A stretch of DNA of 64,000 bases from assembly GCA_032252755.1 (NCBI GenBank), contig JAVUPY010000094.1, forward strand, positions 1-64,000. The letters are read 5' to 3'. The notes beneath the pieces are model-generated. The model was not told where the DNA came from and did not search any database. It saw nothing but the letters and a program-made list of their open reading frames with translations. The DNA is from Terriglobia bacterium (GTDB taxonomy: Bacteria > Acidobacteriota > Terriglobia > Terriglobales > Acidobacteriaceae). The translations under genes were made by a program, and so were the position numbers. Shown piece after piece: positions 1-7,586 of this stretch; the stretch's first letter is position 1; each line of letters begins with the position of its first letter.

Positions 1-103
1 GAGCGCTTCGGCTTCAAAATCGGAGAGCAAGAGCGAGAGCAAGTCGGAGTCGAAGGGCGAGAGCAAGAGCGAGGCGAAGAAGAGCGAAAGCAAGAAGGAT
101 TGA
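1..103 (+). CDS. C-terminal fragment of a Ser/Lys/Glu-rich protein (5' end outside window)
   Basis: An open frame enters from the left edge and ends at TGA 101-103. The visible tail of about 33 residues is almost only Ser, Lys and Glu, built from hexamer-like steps that encode Glu-Ser-Lys-Ser units. A strong hairpin with a 10-bp perfect stem follows 33 bp later, which supports a real gene end. Another frame stays open to about 177, but the biased composition, the stop and the terminator favour this one. Such charged low-complexity tails occur on nucleoid-associated and ribosome-associated proteins. The main domain is not visible, so no function is assigned. Confidence 0.5.
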   Translation, partial: SASASKSESKSESKSESKGESKSEAKKSESKKD

Positions 104-136
104 CTGGACGGCTGAAGCCGCGCCCCTTCCAAGAAG

Positions 137-160
137 AAGCCCGCCGTTGCCGGCGGGCTT
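137..160. terminator. Bidirectional intrinsic terminator
   Basis: A perfect 10-bp stem (AAGCCCGCCG with CGGCGGGCTT) closes a 4-nt TTGC loop. It lies between the convergent gene tail ending at 103 and the DUF4382 gene ending at 180. The T-rich side is clearer on the minus strand (TTCTTCTT). It probably ends transcription from both sides. Confidence 0.75.
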
Positions 161-179
161 TCGAGTTGCAGGAGTAAGG

Positions 180-1619
180 CTATTGCACCAGCTGGCAGGC
201 GGTGAAGTCCATGCTGGATGCGGTTGAGGTCGTTCCCGGGGTGACCGTCAGGTCGCCGCCACCTTGGGCGGTGCTGACCAGTACCTCGGAAGGTGTGCAA
301 TCCAGAGTGCTGCCCGAGGATGGCACATAAGCCGTGCCGCCGACGATGTACTTGATCGGGGTGGTCGTTGTGTCCTGGGTGTAGCTGTTACTCTGGGCTG
401 CGCCGATGTTGGGCCACATAGCCGGAACGGCCATGGTGTAGGTAGCGCAATCCTTGTTTGAGCCGCAACTGCCGGTCGCGGTGGTAACCGAAGCGGTCGA
501 GGACGATTGCTGCGCCAGTGGGATGATAACCTTCACGCTCGAGCCGCTCAGGGTCACCTGCTCCATGGCAAAGAGCGTGATGTCGGCAGGAGTGGCAGCG
601 CTACCCGTGGTCGTTGTCACGGAGCCGGTAATAGAAGCGTCGGTTGTATTGGTCCCGGTCTGAGCGACCATTGGTATCTTCCCGAGTGCCATGCCGCGCT
701 GTACGCCCGTGGTAATCGTGGCTGCATAGGCAGTGCCATCAGGTCCGACCATCACGGCTACGACGTCATAGGTCCCGTCGGGGGGAACCGGGCACAGAAC
801 GAAGTTGCCGGTCGTCGGATCTACCGAAGCCTGCATGATGACGCGATCAATTCCGTTCGCATCTTTCTGTTCGAGCGCAACGATTCCGGTCGCGCCAGCG
901 ACTGGATTCAAGGAGGCGCTGTCGACCAGCGTTCCACTGACCGGTGCCGACGTAAGCGACATTTCGCCGGCGTGAAGCACAGGCTTCAGGCGGTAATGTC
1001 CGCTGGACTGCACGATCACAGACGCACACGCGTCAAAGTCGATGTTGAGGTCCTTGGTCTCGCCGGCGGCAATTGTGAATTTACCGCCTGTAAGTTGACC
1101 CGAAGGAATCTTGATGCCGGTCTGGGTTTCGCTGGAGAGATCGAGCGGATGCTGTGATCCGTCGGAGTGCAAGATAACGCAGTTTGCGACATTGCCGCCG
1201 CAGGGATTATTGGCGCCGGGGTTCGGAGCGGTATTGGAGAGAATGACGCGAATCTGCTGGTAGCTTCCGGCCTGGAGATCGGTATTAGATCCCAGCGTCG
1301 CGAGGAAGCACTCGTTGTTGGCAATTCCAAGAAGATCGACCTGCTGTGGCGCGTTCTTAAGGTTCGGTGTCAGATCGACCCATCCAGCATCATTCGGACC
1401 GGCAGACGCGCTCTGATGAATCTGGACGTCCTGAATGGTAACGAAGACGCTATCGAAGGGACCTTTAGGGCTGGCACAGGTGGGCGGGTCGCTCAAAGAA
1501 ACGCTGACCTTGCCCATGGTCGAACCGCCTGAGCTTCCGCCGGTACTGCAGGCGACGAAGGCTCCGATAACTGCAAAAACAACAATAAGAAGCAGGACTG
1601 ATACAGTCCGGGTGTTCAT
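180..1619 (-). CDS. DUF4382 domain lipoprotein
   Basis: Predicted 479-residue exported lipoprotein. The start is taken at ATG 1617-1619, directly after GGAGG; an in-frame upstream ATG would add 19 residues with no signal-peptide character. Residues 1-25 form a hydrophobic signal peptide ending in a lipobox-like GAFVAC. A DUF4382 domain follows (about residues 33-220, with the GKVSVSLSDPP and FVTIQDVQIH pattern), then carboxypeptidase-regulatory-like beta-sandwich repeats and a Thr/Ser-rich C-terminus. DUF4382 proteins are surface or periplasmic lipoproteins of unknown function, common in Acidobacteriota. It is monocistronic and convergent with the left-edge gene. Family call is good; molecular role unknown. 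Confidence 0.85.
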   Translation of the reverse strand: MNTRTVSVLLLIVVFAVIGAFVACSTGGSSGGSTMGKVSVSLSDPPTCASPKGPFDSVFVTIQDVQIHQSASAGPNDAGWVDLTPNLKNAPQQVDLLGIANNECFLATLGSNTDLQAGSYQQIRVILSNTAPNPGANNPCGGNVANCVILHSDGSQHPLDLSSETQTGIKIPSGQLTGGKFTIAAGETKDLNIDFDACASVIVQSSGHYRLKPVLHAGEMSLTSAPVSGTLVDSASLNPVAGATGIVALEQKDANGIDRVIMQASVDPTTGNFVLCPVPPDGTYDVVAVMVGPDGTAYAATITTGVQRGMALGKIPMVAQTGTNTTDASITGSVTTTTGSAATPADITLFAMEQVTLSGSSVKVIIPLAQQSSSTASVTTATGSCGSNKDCATYTMAVPAMWPNIGAAQSNSYTQDTTTTPIKYIVGGTAYVPSSGSTLDCTPSEVLVSTAQGGGDLTVTPGTTSTASSMDFTACQLVQ

Positions 1620-2185
1620 TCCATTCCTCCAAGGGAGAGCACATTGTTGCAATGCAAATGAGGAGCCATTCAGCAACTCTGGTTTTCCGGAGCGAGGGTA
1701 TCGGAAATCGTGCCGTAAGTTACTGGAATGACTATGCCGATTGTCATGCGTGGAGAGACGTCATGCAAGTCCTGAAGGTGGGGTGATGATCCTTTGGTTA
1801 TCGGCAGAAGTTCACAGGATTGGGAAATTGTTTCCCGTTAATTGGGTGGTAAATATTGAACCGTTGTGTAGCCGGTCACGGCCGTAAGTGATTCCCCTCA
1901 CAGCATAAAGTTATGCCCGCGAACGACAATCGCCGCGTACATGCGTGCAGGTTGAGCCGCCCGACTCGTCTTTTCTCCAACTTCATATCCCGGGCGGTTG
2001 GTGCCTTTCGCCTGTTGTGGTGTTCTCGTGGTGCGATCCCGCGTAATCGCAATTGGTAAGGTTGCATTTATATTAAAGGGGCGGGCCGCACCTATCGGGG
2101 CATTGGATACAATCGTGTGTTTGGGTAAGCACGGAATCATTGGTCCCGACAGTACTCATATCGCCTCTCAACCAGGAGGATAGTA
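1620..2185. other. Intergenic region between divergent lipoprotein and citrate synthase genes
   Basis: About 560 bp without a convincing gene. Open frames here have no Shine-Dalgarno sequence and no coding character. It must carry two divergent promoters. I see a short hairpin GGGAAA-TTG-TTTCCC at 1822-1836 and an AT-richer patch near 2065-2080 (TTTATATTAAAG) that could hold the gltA -10 region, but no convincing paired -35. The gltA ribosome site GGAGG ends 6 bp before its ATG. Confidence 0.5.
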
Positions 2186-3499
2186 ATGAAAGAAGGAACC
2201 CTGACGGTCGTCGATAACCGGACGAACGTCACGTACACGCTTCCCATCCAGGACAATACGATTCGGGCCATCGATCTGCGGCAGATCAAGACTGACGCGG
2301 ACGATTTTGGCCTGATGACCTATGACCCCGCATTCATGAATACGGCATCTTGCCGCAGTGCGATCACTTATATCGACGGTGACAAGGGTATCCTTCGCTA
2401 CCGCGGGTACAACATCGAGGAACTCGCGGAGAAGTGCTCCTTCCTGGAAGTCGCGTACCTGCTCATCTTCGGCGAACTGCCGGATGAGAAGCAGAAGCAG
2501 GACTGGACCTACAACATCACCCACCACACCATGATCCATGAGAACACGCGGGCCTTCATCGAGCGCTTCCGCTATAACGCGCACCCGATGAACATCCTGT
2601 GTTCGACGGTCGCCGCCCTTAGCATCGTTTATCCGGACTCGCGCGATATCTTCGATCCGGAGAAGCGGATGCTGAACATCATGCGACTGATCGCCAAGAT
2701 GCCGACGCTGGCGGCAGCCAGCTACCGGCATAGCACCGGCTTCCCGTACGTTTATCCCGACAATGACCTGAGCTACACCGAGAACTTCATGAACATGCTG
2801 TGGAAGATGGTGGAGCCCAAGTACGTTGCGAACCCGGTGCTGGCGCGGGCACTCGATGTGCTGTTTATTCTGCATGCGGACCACGAGCAAAACGCGAGCG
2901 CGAACGTGATGCGCGCCGTAGGCAGCGCTCAGACGGATCCGTTCCTCTGCACGGCAGCAGCGGCAGCGGCGCTGGCAGGACCACTGCACGGCGGCGCCAA
3001 TGAAGCCGTACTGAAGATGCTCCAGGTGATCGGGAAGAAAGAGAACATTCCCGGCTTCGTCGAGTCGGTTAAGGCAGGCCATGGCAAACTGATGGGCTTC
3101 GGGCACCGCGTCTATAAGAACTATGATCCGCGCGCGAGAATAATCAAGCAGGTTGCGAATGAAGTTTTGGGCGTCACCGGCACGACGGCGAAGCTTGAAA
3201 TGGCGCTGGAACTGGAGCGGATCGCTCTCAGCGACGAGTACTTTATCAAGCGCAAACTGTATCCGAACGTCGACTTCTACTCCGGGTTGATTTACGAAGC
3301 GATGGGGTTCAGGCCGGAGATGTTCACGGTACTGTTCGCGATTCCTCGCACCGCCGGCTGGCTGGCGCAGTGGCTCGAATTGATCACGGATCCGGAACAG
3401 AAGATTTCGCGTCCGCGACAGATATTCGTTGGGCACACGCTACGCAAGATCGGCGAATCAATGACGAAAGAGAACAAAGAGACAGTAGGCGCGCGGTAA
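2186..3499 (+). CDS. gltA: Citrate synthase (type II)
   Basis: Condenses oxaloacetate and acetyl-CoA to citrate, the first step of the TCA cycle; cytoplasmic. The 437-residue length fits hexameric bacterial type II enzymes. Visible motifs are LHGGANEAV near residue 267 (substrate-binding His), GFGHRVYKNYDPRAR near 303-317 (catalytic His and citrate-binding Arg) and FYSGLIYEAMGF near 364 with the catalytic Asp region just before it. The ATG follows GGAGG with good spacing. A strong terminator comes 13 bp after the stop, so the gene is monocistronic. Nothing unusual is seen in active-site residues. Confidence 0.97.
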   Translation: MKEGTLTVVDNRTNVTYTLPIQDNTIRAIDLRQIKTDADDFGLMTYDPAFMNTASCRSAITYIDGDKGILRYRGYNIEELAEKCSFLEVAYLLIFGELPDEKQKQDWTYNITHHTMIHENTRAFIERFRYNAHPMNILCSTVAALSIVYPDSRDIFDPEKRMLNIMRLIAKMPTLAAASYRHSTGFPYVYPDNDLSYTENFMNMLWKMVEPKYVANPVLARALDVLFILHADHEQNASANVMRAVGSAQTDPFLCTAAAAAALAGPLHGGANEAVLKMLQVIGKKENIPGFVESVKAGHGKLMGFGHRVYKNYDPRARIIKQVANEVLGVTGTTAKLEMALELERIALSDEYFIKRKLYPNVDFYSGLIYEAMGFRPEMFTVLFAIPRTAGWLAQWLELITDPEQKISRPRQIFVGHTLRKIGESMTKENKETVGAR

Positions 3500-3511
3500 T
3501 TTCGTGGAGGT

Positions 3512-3546
3512 AAGAAGGGCGGCCGGATGCGGCCGCCCTTCTTTTT
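3512..3546 (+). terminator. Intrinsic terminator of citrate synthase gene
   Basis: A perfect 10-bp stem AAGGGCGGCC / GGCCGCCCTT with a 6-nt loop, followed by CTTTTT on the plus strand. It lies just after the gltA stop. Confidence 0.9.
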
Positions 3547-3558
3547 GCGCAAAGTGAA

Positions 3559-3586
3559 AACTCCTCGCCGGACTAGGCGAGGAGTT
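3559..3586 (-). terminator. Second downstream hairpin of the micropeptide unit
   Basis: An 11-bp perfect stem (AACTCCTCGCC with GGCGAGGAGTT), loop GGACTA, followed on the minus strand by TTTTCAC. It sits distal to a first terminator at 3608-3629 and would act as a backup stop for leftward transcription towards gltA. Confidence 0.55.
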
Positions 3587-3607
3587 GCAAGCTTATGGGT
3601 CCCAAAC

Positions 3608-3629
3608 TTAAAAGCGGGCTCTCGCCCGC
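3608..3629 (-). terminator. Intrinsic terminator of the lysine micropeptide unit
   Basis: On the minus strand, six nucleotides after the TAG of the 16-residue ORF, GCGGGC-GAGA-GCCCGC is followed by TTTTAAG. The compact GC stem and U-run are typical of Rho-independent termination. Confidence 0.8.
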
Positions 3630-3635
3630 GCGTAA

Positions 3636-3686
3636 CTACTTTTTCTTCTTGGCGGTCTTCTTAGCAGCTTTCTTCTTTGCCGGCAT
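3636..3686 (-). CDS. 16-residue Lys/Ala micropeptide
   Basis: ATG 3684-3686 to TAG 3636-3638 encodes MPAKKKAAKKTAKKKK. It has an excellent Shine-Dalgarno sequence (AGGAGG, 3692-3697, about 5 nt from the ATG), an upstream promoter-like pair (TTGACA, 17 bp, CAAAAT at 3784-3812) and an intrinsic terminator just after the stop. The sequence resembles the lysine/alanine tails of histone H1-like and HU-like bacterial proteins but has no folded domain. Nucleic-acid binding is a fair guess from charge alone. Function is unknown. The complete set of expression signals is the main support that the peptide is real. Confidence 0.65.
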   Translation of the reverse strand: MPAKKKAAKKTAKKKK

Positions 3687-3699
3687 GGATGCCTCCTAG

Positions 3700-3719
3700 A
3701 ACCTTCTCCCTCGAAGGTT
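3700..3719 (-). promoter_or_regulatory. Hairpin next to micropeptide ribosome-binding site
   Basis: AACCTTC-TCCCTC-GAAGGTT forms a 7-bp stem with a 6-nt loop in the 5' untranslated leader, ending only 2-3 nt from the AGGAGG site. Its position suggests it could set ribosome access or transcript stability. Confidence 0.4.
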
Positions 3720-3783
3720 AGATTTGGGTCCCTAAATCGAACCGTCATACAACTGGTTGCCTAATAACGGTTCCTATCGCAAG

Positions 3784-3812
3784 ATTTTGTGGCGACTCGA
3801 TGTTGCTGTCAA
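3784..3812 (-). promoter_or_regulatory. Promoter of the micropeptide unit
   Basis: On the minus strand TTGACA (3807-3812) is followed after 17 bp by CAAAAT (3784-3789), matching sigma-70-type spacing. The predicted leader to the ATG at 3686 is about 90 nt. No other minus-strand gene lies between it and gltA. Confidence 0.55.
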
Positions 3813-4023
3813 TACTTTTTTTCATTTCGGTGAATGAGCAACTGGAGTCCTCTTCGTTCTCGCGCGCTCTTTCAATTTCTTCATGGATGAGTTTGCGCGC
3901 CGACTCGTGTCGTGCAAAGCCGCATTATCAGCGGTTCCACAAGAATTCCACTCACTCGCGAACTCTCGGACTGAGCACAACGCAGTGACCGTTGAACTTT
4001 AATTCTGTACGCAAAAAAAAAAT
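3813..4023. other. Gene-free stretch between micropeptide promoter and PilZ terminator
   Basis: About 210 bp with no supported gene. It is fairly AT-rich, with a run of ten A residues near 4013-4022. Open frames lack ribosome sites. It probably contains only upstream promoter context. Confidence 0.4.
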
Positions 4024-4058
4024 GCAAAAAAAAGGAGCCGCCCTGCTCGGGCGGCTTT
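4024..4058 (-). terminator. Intrinsic terminator of the PilZ gene
   Basis: On the minus strand GCCGCCC-GAGCA-GGGCGGC is followed by TCC and eight T residues, 20 bp after the PilZ stop. Confidence 0.85.
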
Positions 4059-4075
4059 GCAAGGAGGAGTAATGC

Positions 4076-4486
4076 TCAAGAGTAGGTTGCTTCGATGCGG
4101 CACGCTTCCGTGAGCAAACTGTGAAGCTCGGCCTCATCTCGTACCGTGAACTCGAATCCATAGCGGTGAGAAACGGAATTCCGTACGATTGCGGGAATGA
4201 TTGTTTCCTGCTCGCTGCCCAGGGAGCGAAATGCCAGACAAACTTCTTCGCCGACTTCTAATTCCCCCCAGATGATGGCCGCTGTTCCCTCGCGGCTCAG
4301 ATTGCGGCAGTAACCCTGAAAACGAGATCCGCTCTTCGTGACCGCGGCTACCAGAGTTTCAACTTCGCTACGCTGGCTGCGGCGCCGCTCTCTTACATAG
4401 GTGGATGTGAGTTCCGGTAGGACTGTTTCGTCGGTGCTGTTCGAGAACTGCTGTCGAACCCGGGCCCTGATGCTCAGAAAATTCAT
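4076..4486 (-). CDS. PilZ domain protein
   Basis: A 136-residue single-domain protein. The middle has the basic RRRSQR segment (about residues 34-39), matching the RxxxR c-di-GMP-binding signature of PilZ, followed by a beta-rich part (LVAAVTKSGSRFQGYCRNLS, GEEVCLAFRS, HRYGFEFT). The D/NxSxxG part appears as NLSREG, which fits the second motif. Start ATG 4484-4486 is preceded by GAGGGAGA. It stands alone, with its own terminator and a perfect CRP-type palindrome about 190 bp upstream. The likely role is a c-di-GMP effector. Partner unknown. Confidence 0.75.
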   Translation of the reverse strand: MNFLSIRARVRQQFSNSTDETVLPELTSTYVRERRRSQRSEVETLVAAVTKSGSRFQGYCRNLSREGTAAIIWGELEVGEEVCLAFRSLGSEQETIIPAIVRNSVSHRYGFEFTVRDEAELHSLLTEACRIEATYS

Positions 4487-4535
4487 ACTTCGGGGTCTCC
4501 CTCGGTACGACCGATCTTCCTTTCCAACACGAAGA

Positions 4536-4558
4536 GCGCCGACTGTGAAAATCGGCGC
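4536..4558 (-). promoter_or_regulatory. Leader hairpin upstream of PilZ gene
   Basis: GCGCCGA and TCGGCGC form a perfect 7-bp stem around a 9-nt loop, 50 bp upstream of the PilZ start and without a U-run on the minus strand. It lies between the CRP-type site and the gene. It may be a leader structure rather than a terminator. Confidence 0.35.
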
Positions 4559-4675
4559 CCGTGACAGCTTCGGGGGAAGGCTGTAGTTGTCGCGGTATTG
4601 ATGCTAAAAGGTGGCGGCGAGTGTCGACAATAGCCCGAACTATGCAGCAGCTCTACATCGTTAGTTGCAGTCCTG

Positions 4676-4691
4676 TGTGACCTACATCACA
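4676..4691 (-). promoter_or_regulatory. Perfect CRP/FNR-type operator (TGTGA-N6-TCACA)
   Basis: TGTGACCTACATCACA matches the TGTGA-N6-TCACA consensus of cAMP-receptor-type regulators at all ten fixed positions, and the flanks extend the symmetry partly. It lies in the 259-bp spacer between the phosphoesterase stop (4746) and the PilZ start (4486). The target is most likely the leftward PilZ gene. A class III cyclase at 55.7-57.3 kb shows that a cAMP-type signal is plausible in this organism. Confidence 0.6.
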
Positions 4692-4745
4692 TGTTGAAGT
4701 TCACGCGGTGCGAACTCCAGGTTTCGTTACTCGGGGACTTTATCT

Positions 4746-5501
4746 TCATCTTCCCTCTCGCAACCGGGTAGCGAGTCGCTCGGGTAATCCGGCGCTGACA
4801 ATTCGGTGCTGCGCGGATTCGACGTCGTAGGGAACGCGATGAAAGGTGATGGACGAGTCGTCAGAATCGTACATGGCGAATGCCGCCCGCCAATCGGTAT
4901 CGCGCGGCTGACCCACGGAACCTGGGTTCACGAGGTAACGGGCCTGCGGCTGCAACTCCAGCCGAAACGTGGCAACGTCCTTGCGATCGGTATAGACCGG
5001 CCGGAGGACCTGTACGACGCCGTTGCGCAACGCCACTGCACCCTGCAGATGCGTGTGGCCGAAGAAGGTCAGGTCTTCGGGGCTACGCTCCAGTGAATTC
5101 CGTGCCACCCCTTCGCTAAGGATGTATTCGTCTTCATCCAGCGGCGAACCGTGCGAGAAGATCACGCCCGGTATGCCTTCGTCCTTGATTGGCCCGACAG
5201 GCAGTTGCGCCACCCAGCGACGATTCTCCACGGTCAACTCATTCCGCGTCCACATTGCCGCGTAGCCAGCGACGGGATTGAAATCATTCACATCGCTCAG
5301 GCCTGCGCACGCACGATCGTGGTTACCACGAACGAGAAGACCTCCGAGTTCGCGAGAATGCTCCACCACGTCATTGGGACTCGCGCCATATCCGACCACA
5401 TCTCCAAGATTCGCAATACGATCGTACGCCGGGAAGGCTGCTTTGCAGGCTTCCAGCGCTTCGAGGTTCGCATGGATGTCACTGATTACGAGAACGCGCA
5501 T
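4746..5501 (-). CDS. Calcineurin-like metallophosphoesterase (YfcE/MJ0936-type)
   Basis: A 251-residue cytoplasmic phosphoesterase. The five metal-binding motifs are visible in order: DIHAN (residues 8-12), GDVVGYG (33-39), GNHD (58-61), SHGSP (about 118) and FGHTH (about 146-150). They would bind a two-metal centre that hydrolyses phosphomonoesters or phosphodiesters. Substrate cannot be read from the sequence. Length and motif spacing fit small YfcE-like phosphodiesterases. It is monocistronic between DUF2071 and PilZ. A c-di-nucleotide or cAMP substrate is possible given the neighbours, but this is speculation. Confidence 0.85.
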   Translation of the reverse strand: MRVLVISDIHANLEALEACKAAFPAYDRIANLGDVVGYGASPNDVVEHSRELGGLLVRGNHDRACAGLSDVNDFNPVAGYAAMWTRNELTVENRRWVAQLPVGPIKDEGIPGVIFSHGSPLDEDEYILSEGVARNSLERSPEDLTFFGHTHLQGAVALRNGVVQVLRPVYTDRKDVATFRLELQPQARYLVNPGSVGQPRDTDWRAAFAMYDSDDSSITFHRVPYDVESAQHRIVSAGLPERLATRLREGR

Positions 5502-5613
5502 GAGGGGTACGGCGTTGGATTATATGCGTTGGAACGGAAAGCGTCATCCATCGCGTTTACAACGAAACATTTGGTGCGCAATGTCCGCCTCGTCAGCGGA
5601 CGTGGCTTCGTGA

Positions 5614-6411
5614 TTACAGTAGCCTCTCCGGCGGCCACACCAGCACTTTCAACCTGCGGCAAACCTGCGCAAGATCCGGTTTTGCCGGTAACTCCAAGTC
5701 CAACGGCTCGCACATGGTGTTCACTTCAATTTCGCATTCCGCCATCTGCAGCGGCCAAGGCAGATGGTGGATTTCGGCGCAATACAACTTCTTCCGATTC
5801 CAGGCGTAAAGGCAATATCGCTCGGCCAGGAACTCGGGCAGGCTCCCTGGTTTAGCGCGGCGCGCCGGACCGACCGCCCAGTATCGCACTCGAAACTCCG
5901 GCATGCCGTCCTTTGCTTTCGGTCCGTGGATTCGCTTGGAACGGTACGTGATCTCGTCCTTGCCTTCGATCTTCATCGACGCATGCCAGTACGGCAGACG
6001 AAAGAAGATCCGGGCACCCCACACTGCCGAGAGATTTCCGACATCCAGCGAAAAGAAATACACGCCCGGCCGCTCGCGGCCGCCCTTGTCGCGATAGGTG
6101 ACATAGGTCCGGACGTTGAGTTCAGGGAACTGTGAGAAGCCGGGTACGGAGGGAACACCCGGGGGCCGCATGTTGCTGAGCCAGAACGGCGTCACCGAGA
6201 TCCAGGCGGCGCCATTGTACAGGTGAAGGGTCAATACTTCGGGAACGAGCTTCCGGACCACTTCAGGATCGACGGCGTAGTGCGCGAACAGGAGGTCGTT
6301 CCAGGTCTGCGTCATGAGCCAGTGTCCGCTCGGCGGCGGCCATGGCCGGTGCGCCGTCGCATACAGAATGCTGTCGGCGCCCAGAAAACGTGTCTGAACT
6401 TCGCTGTCCAC
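5614..6411 (-). CDS. DUF2071 family protein (YqjF-like)
   Basis: 265 residues from a GTG start (6409-6411). The N-terminal part has the family pattern WNDLLFAHY (about 37-45), the AWISVTPFWLSNMRP segment and YFFSLDVGN near 118. DUF2071 proteins adopt an acetoacetate-decarboxylase-like beta fold and are uncharacterised. The C-terminus is rich in charged residues and ends in PPERLL. No operon partner is evident; the next upstream gene begins 100 bp away and has a different function. Family assignment is firm, biochemical role unknown. Confidence 0.8.
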   Translation of the reverse strand: MDSEVQTRFLGADSILYATAHRPWPPPSGHWLMTQTWNDLLFAHYAVDPEVVRKLVPEVLTLHLYNGAAWISVTPFWLSNMRPPGVPSVPGFSQFPELNVRTYVTYRDKGGRERPGVYFFSLDVGNLSAVWGARIFFRLPYWHASMKIEGKDEITYRSKRIHGPKAKDGMPEFRVRYWAVGPARRAKPGSLPEFLAERYCLYAWNRKKLYCAEIHHLPWPLQMAECEIEVNTMCEPLDLELPAKPDLAQVCRRLKVLVWPPERLL

Positions 6412-6512
6412 GTCGGAAACTTAGCTTATCGCAAGTGTCGGGGGAACGTATGCGCACGAAGATGGCGTTCCGTTTTCATCGGAACGCCTTGGAAACCTGA
6501 ACTCAAGACCGC

Positions 6513-7343
6513 TCAGTAGATGTCCTGCATCAGGGATTTCGCCACATCCTGCATCATTGCGCTACTGGGCACAGGGGCCGGCTTCAGCATATATGCCCTG
6601 TGGAACACGCTAACGATCGCGCGGCCAATAATCCGGGCTTTTGTCGTGGAGCGCATTGCCACCGGAACCGTGAAACCGTTGATATCCTCGAAATCCTGCA
6701 CGAAGTCGATCTTCCGGATAAAGAAGGACGGGGACTTGCTCACGGTACCTTCGGCGCGCCGAAGGCTACCAGTGTAGGCATCCACGAAGATCTTGCCCTT
6801 GAAGAGGTTGGGGCTCTTGTGCCGAGGCTTGAGCTGGAACACATGCATCAGGCGCCCGTTCAAGCGTTCGGTACCCTTGTAGGCGAATTTATAGTTGTTA
6901 TCGTTGATTGCGCTCGCCGCGGGGTTGCCCTTCTGCACGTGGTCCACTTCCGACTGCAGGAAGCGCGTGATCACGTTCGTCTTTACGAAGGCATCACCGG
7001 TGTATTTCACGCTCTGAAAGCTCAGCTGCCGTGGCCGTGCGCTGTAACTGCGCACCAATTCGTACGCGCCCTTTTGCGACGTGTCCGGCAATACTGCTTC
7101 CACCACCATCTGGTCTGAGTATTCGGCGAGCTTGGAATCCTGCTCGGCCGCACGCTGTTCGTACATCTGCAGCGCCAGCTCCGGCGCCATCAATGGCATA
7201 GGCGGACCGGGCAGATCGATATCGGCGGGCCGGTCGTTGGAGACGAATGCGTTTCCCATAAACGCGTAAGGCCCACTGGGAACTTGCGCAAACGCACTAA
7301 TCGTCGAAACAAAAAAGGCCGTATATAGGAGTGCTTTAAACAT
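6513..7343 (-). CDS. Exported LolA-like hypothetical protein
   Basis: 276 residues with a clear signal peptide (first 19 residues, cleavage after AFA). The mature part contains a beta-rich segment around residues 140-240 (FAYKGTERLNGR, KGKIFVDAYTGSLRRAEG, FVQDFEDINGFTVP) that resembles the LolA/LolB-type barrel of outer-membrane lipoprotein-sorting proteins. A conserved lipid or lipoprotein-carrier role is possible but unproven. The ATG lacks a clear Shine-Dalgarno sequence. It is downstream of the BamD-like gene with a 243-bp gap, so it is probably a separate unit. Confidence 0.6.
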   Translation of the reverse strand: MFKALLYTAFFVSTISAFAQVPSGPYAFMGNAFVSNDRPADIDLPGPPMPLMAPELALQMYEQRAAEQDSKLAEYSDQMVVEAVLPDTSQKGAYELVRSYSARPRQLSFQSVKYTGDAFVKTNVITRFLQSEVDHVQKGNPAASAINDNNYKFAYKGTERLNGRLMHVFQLKPRHKSPNLFKGKIFVDAYTGSLRRAEGTVSKSPSFFIRKIDFVQDFEDINGFTVPVAMRSTTKARIIGRAIVSVFHRAYMLKPAPVPSSAMMQDVAKSLMQDIY

Positions 7344-7586
7344 TTTGCAGTAGTTATAGATAGGAAAACCTTACCGCCTGAATCCTACTGATCTTAATAA
7401 TGTAACTGATTGTACATGGCCTGAGAAGTTACAAAAAAGAAACAACCGATGCGTCTCTGGTTACCCCCGTAATGGGTATTGACGCGAACTGCGGCAATTG
7501 ACGGATGTTTGGGATCTTGGAGATAACAGGCGGATTCCTTAGAATTTCAAAGAATCCGCGCAAATCCGCAGCCAGTTTTCGGTCGT

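Noticed and set aside
1837-2140. Small minus-strand reading frames upstream of gltA (63 and 80 codons)
   Set aside because: No ribosome site and no coding character; overlapping alternative frames point to chance.
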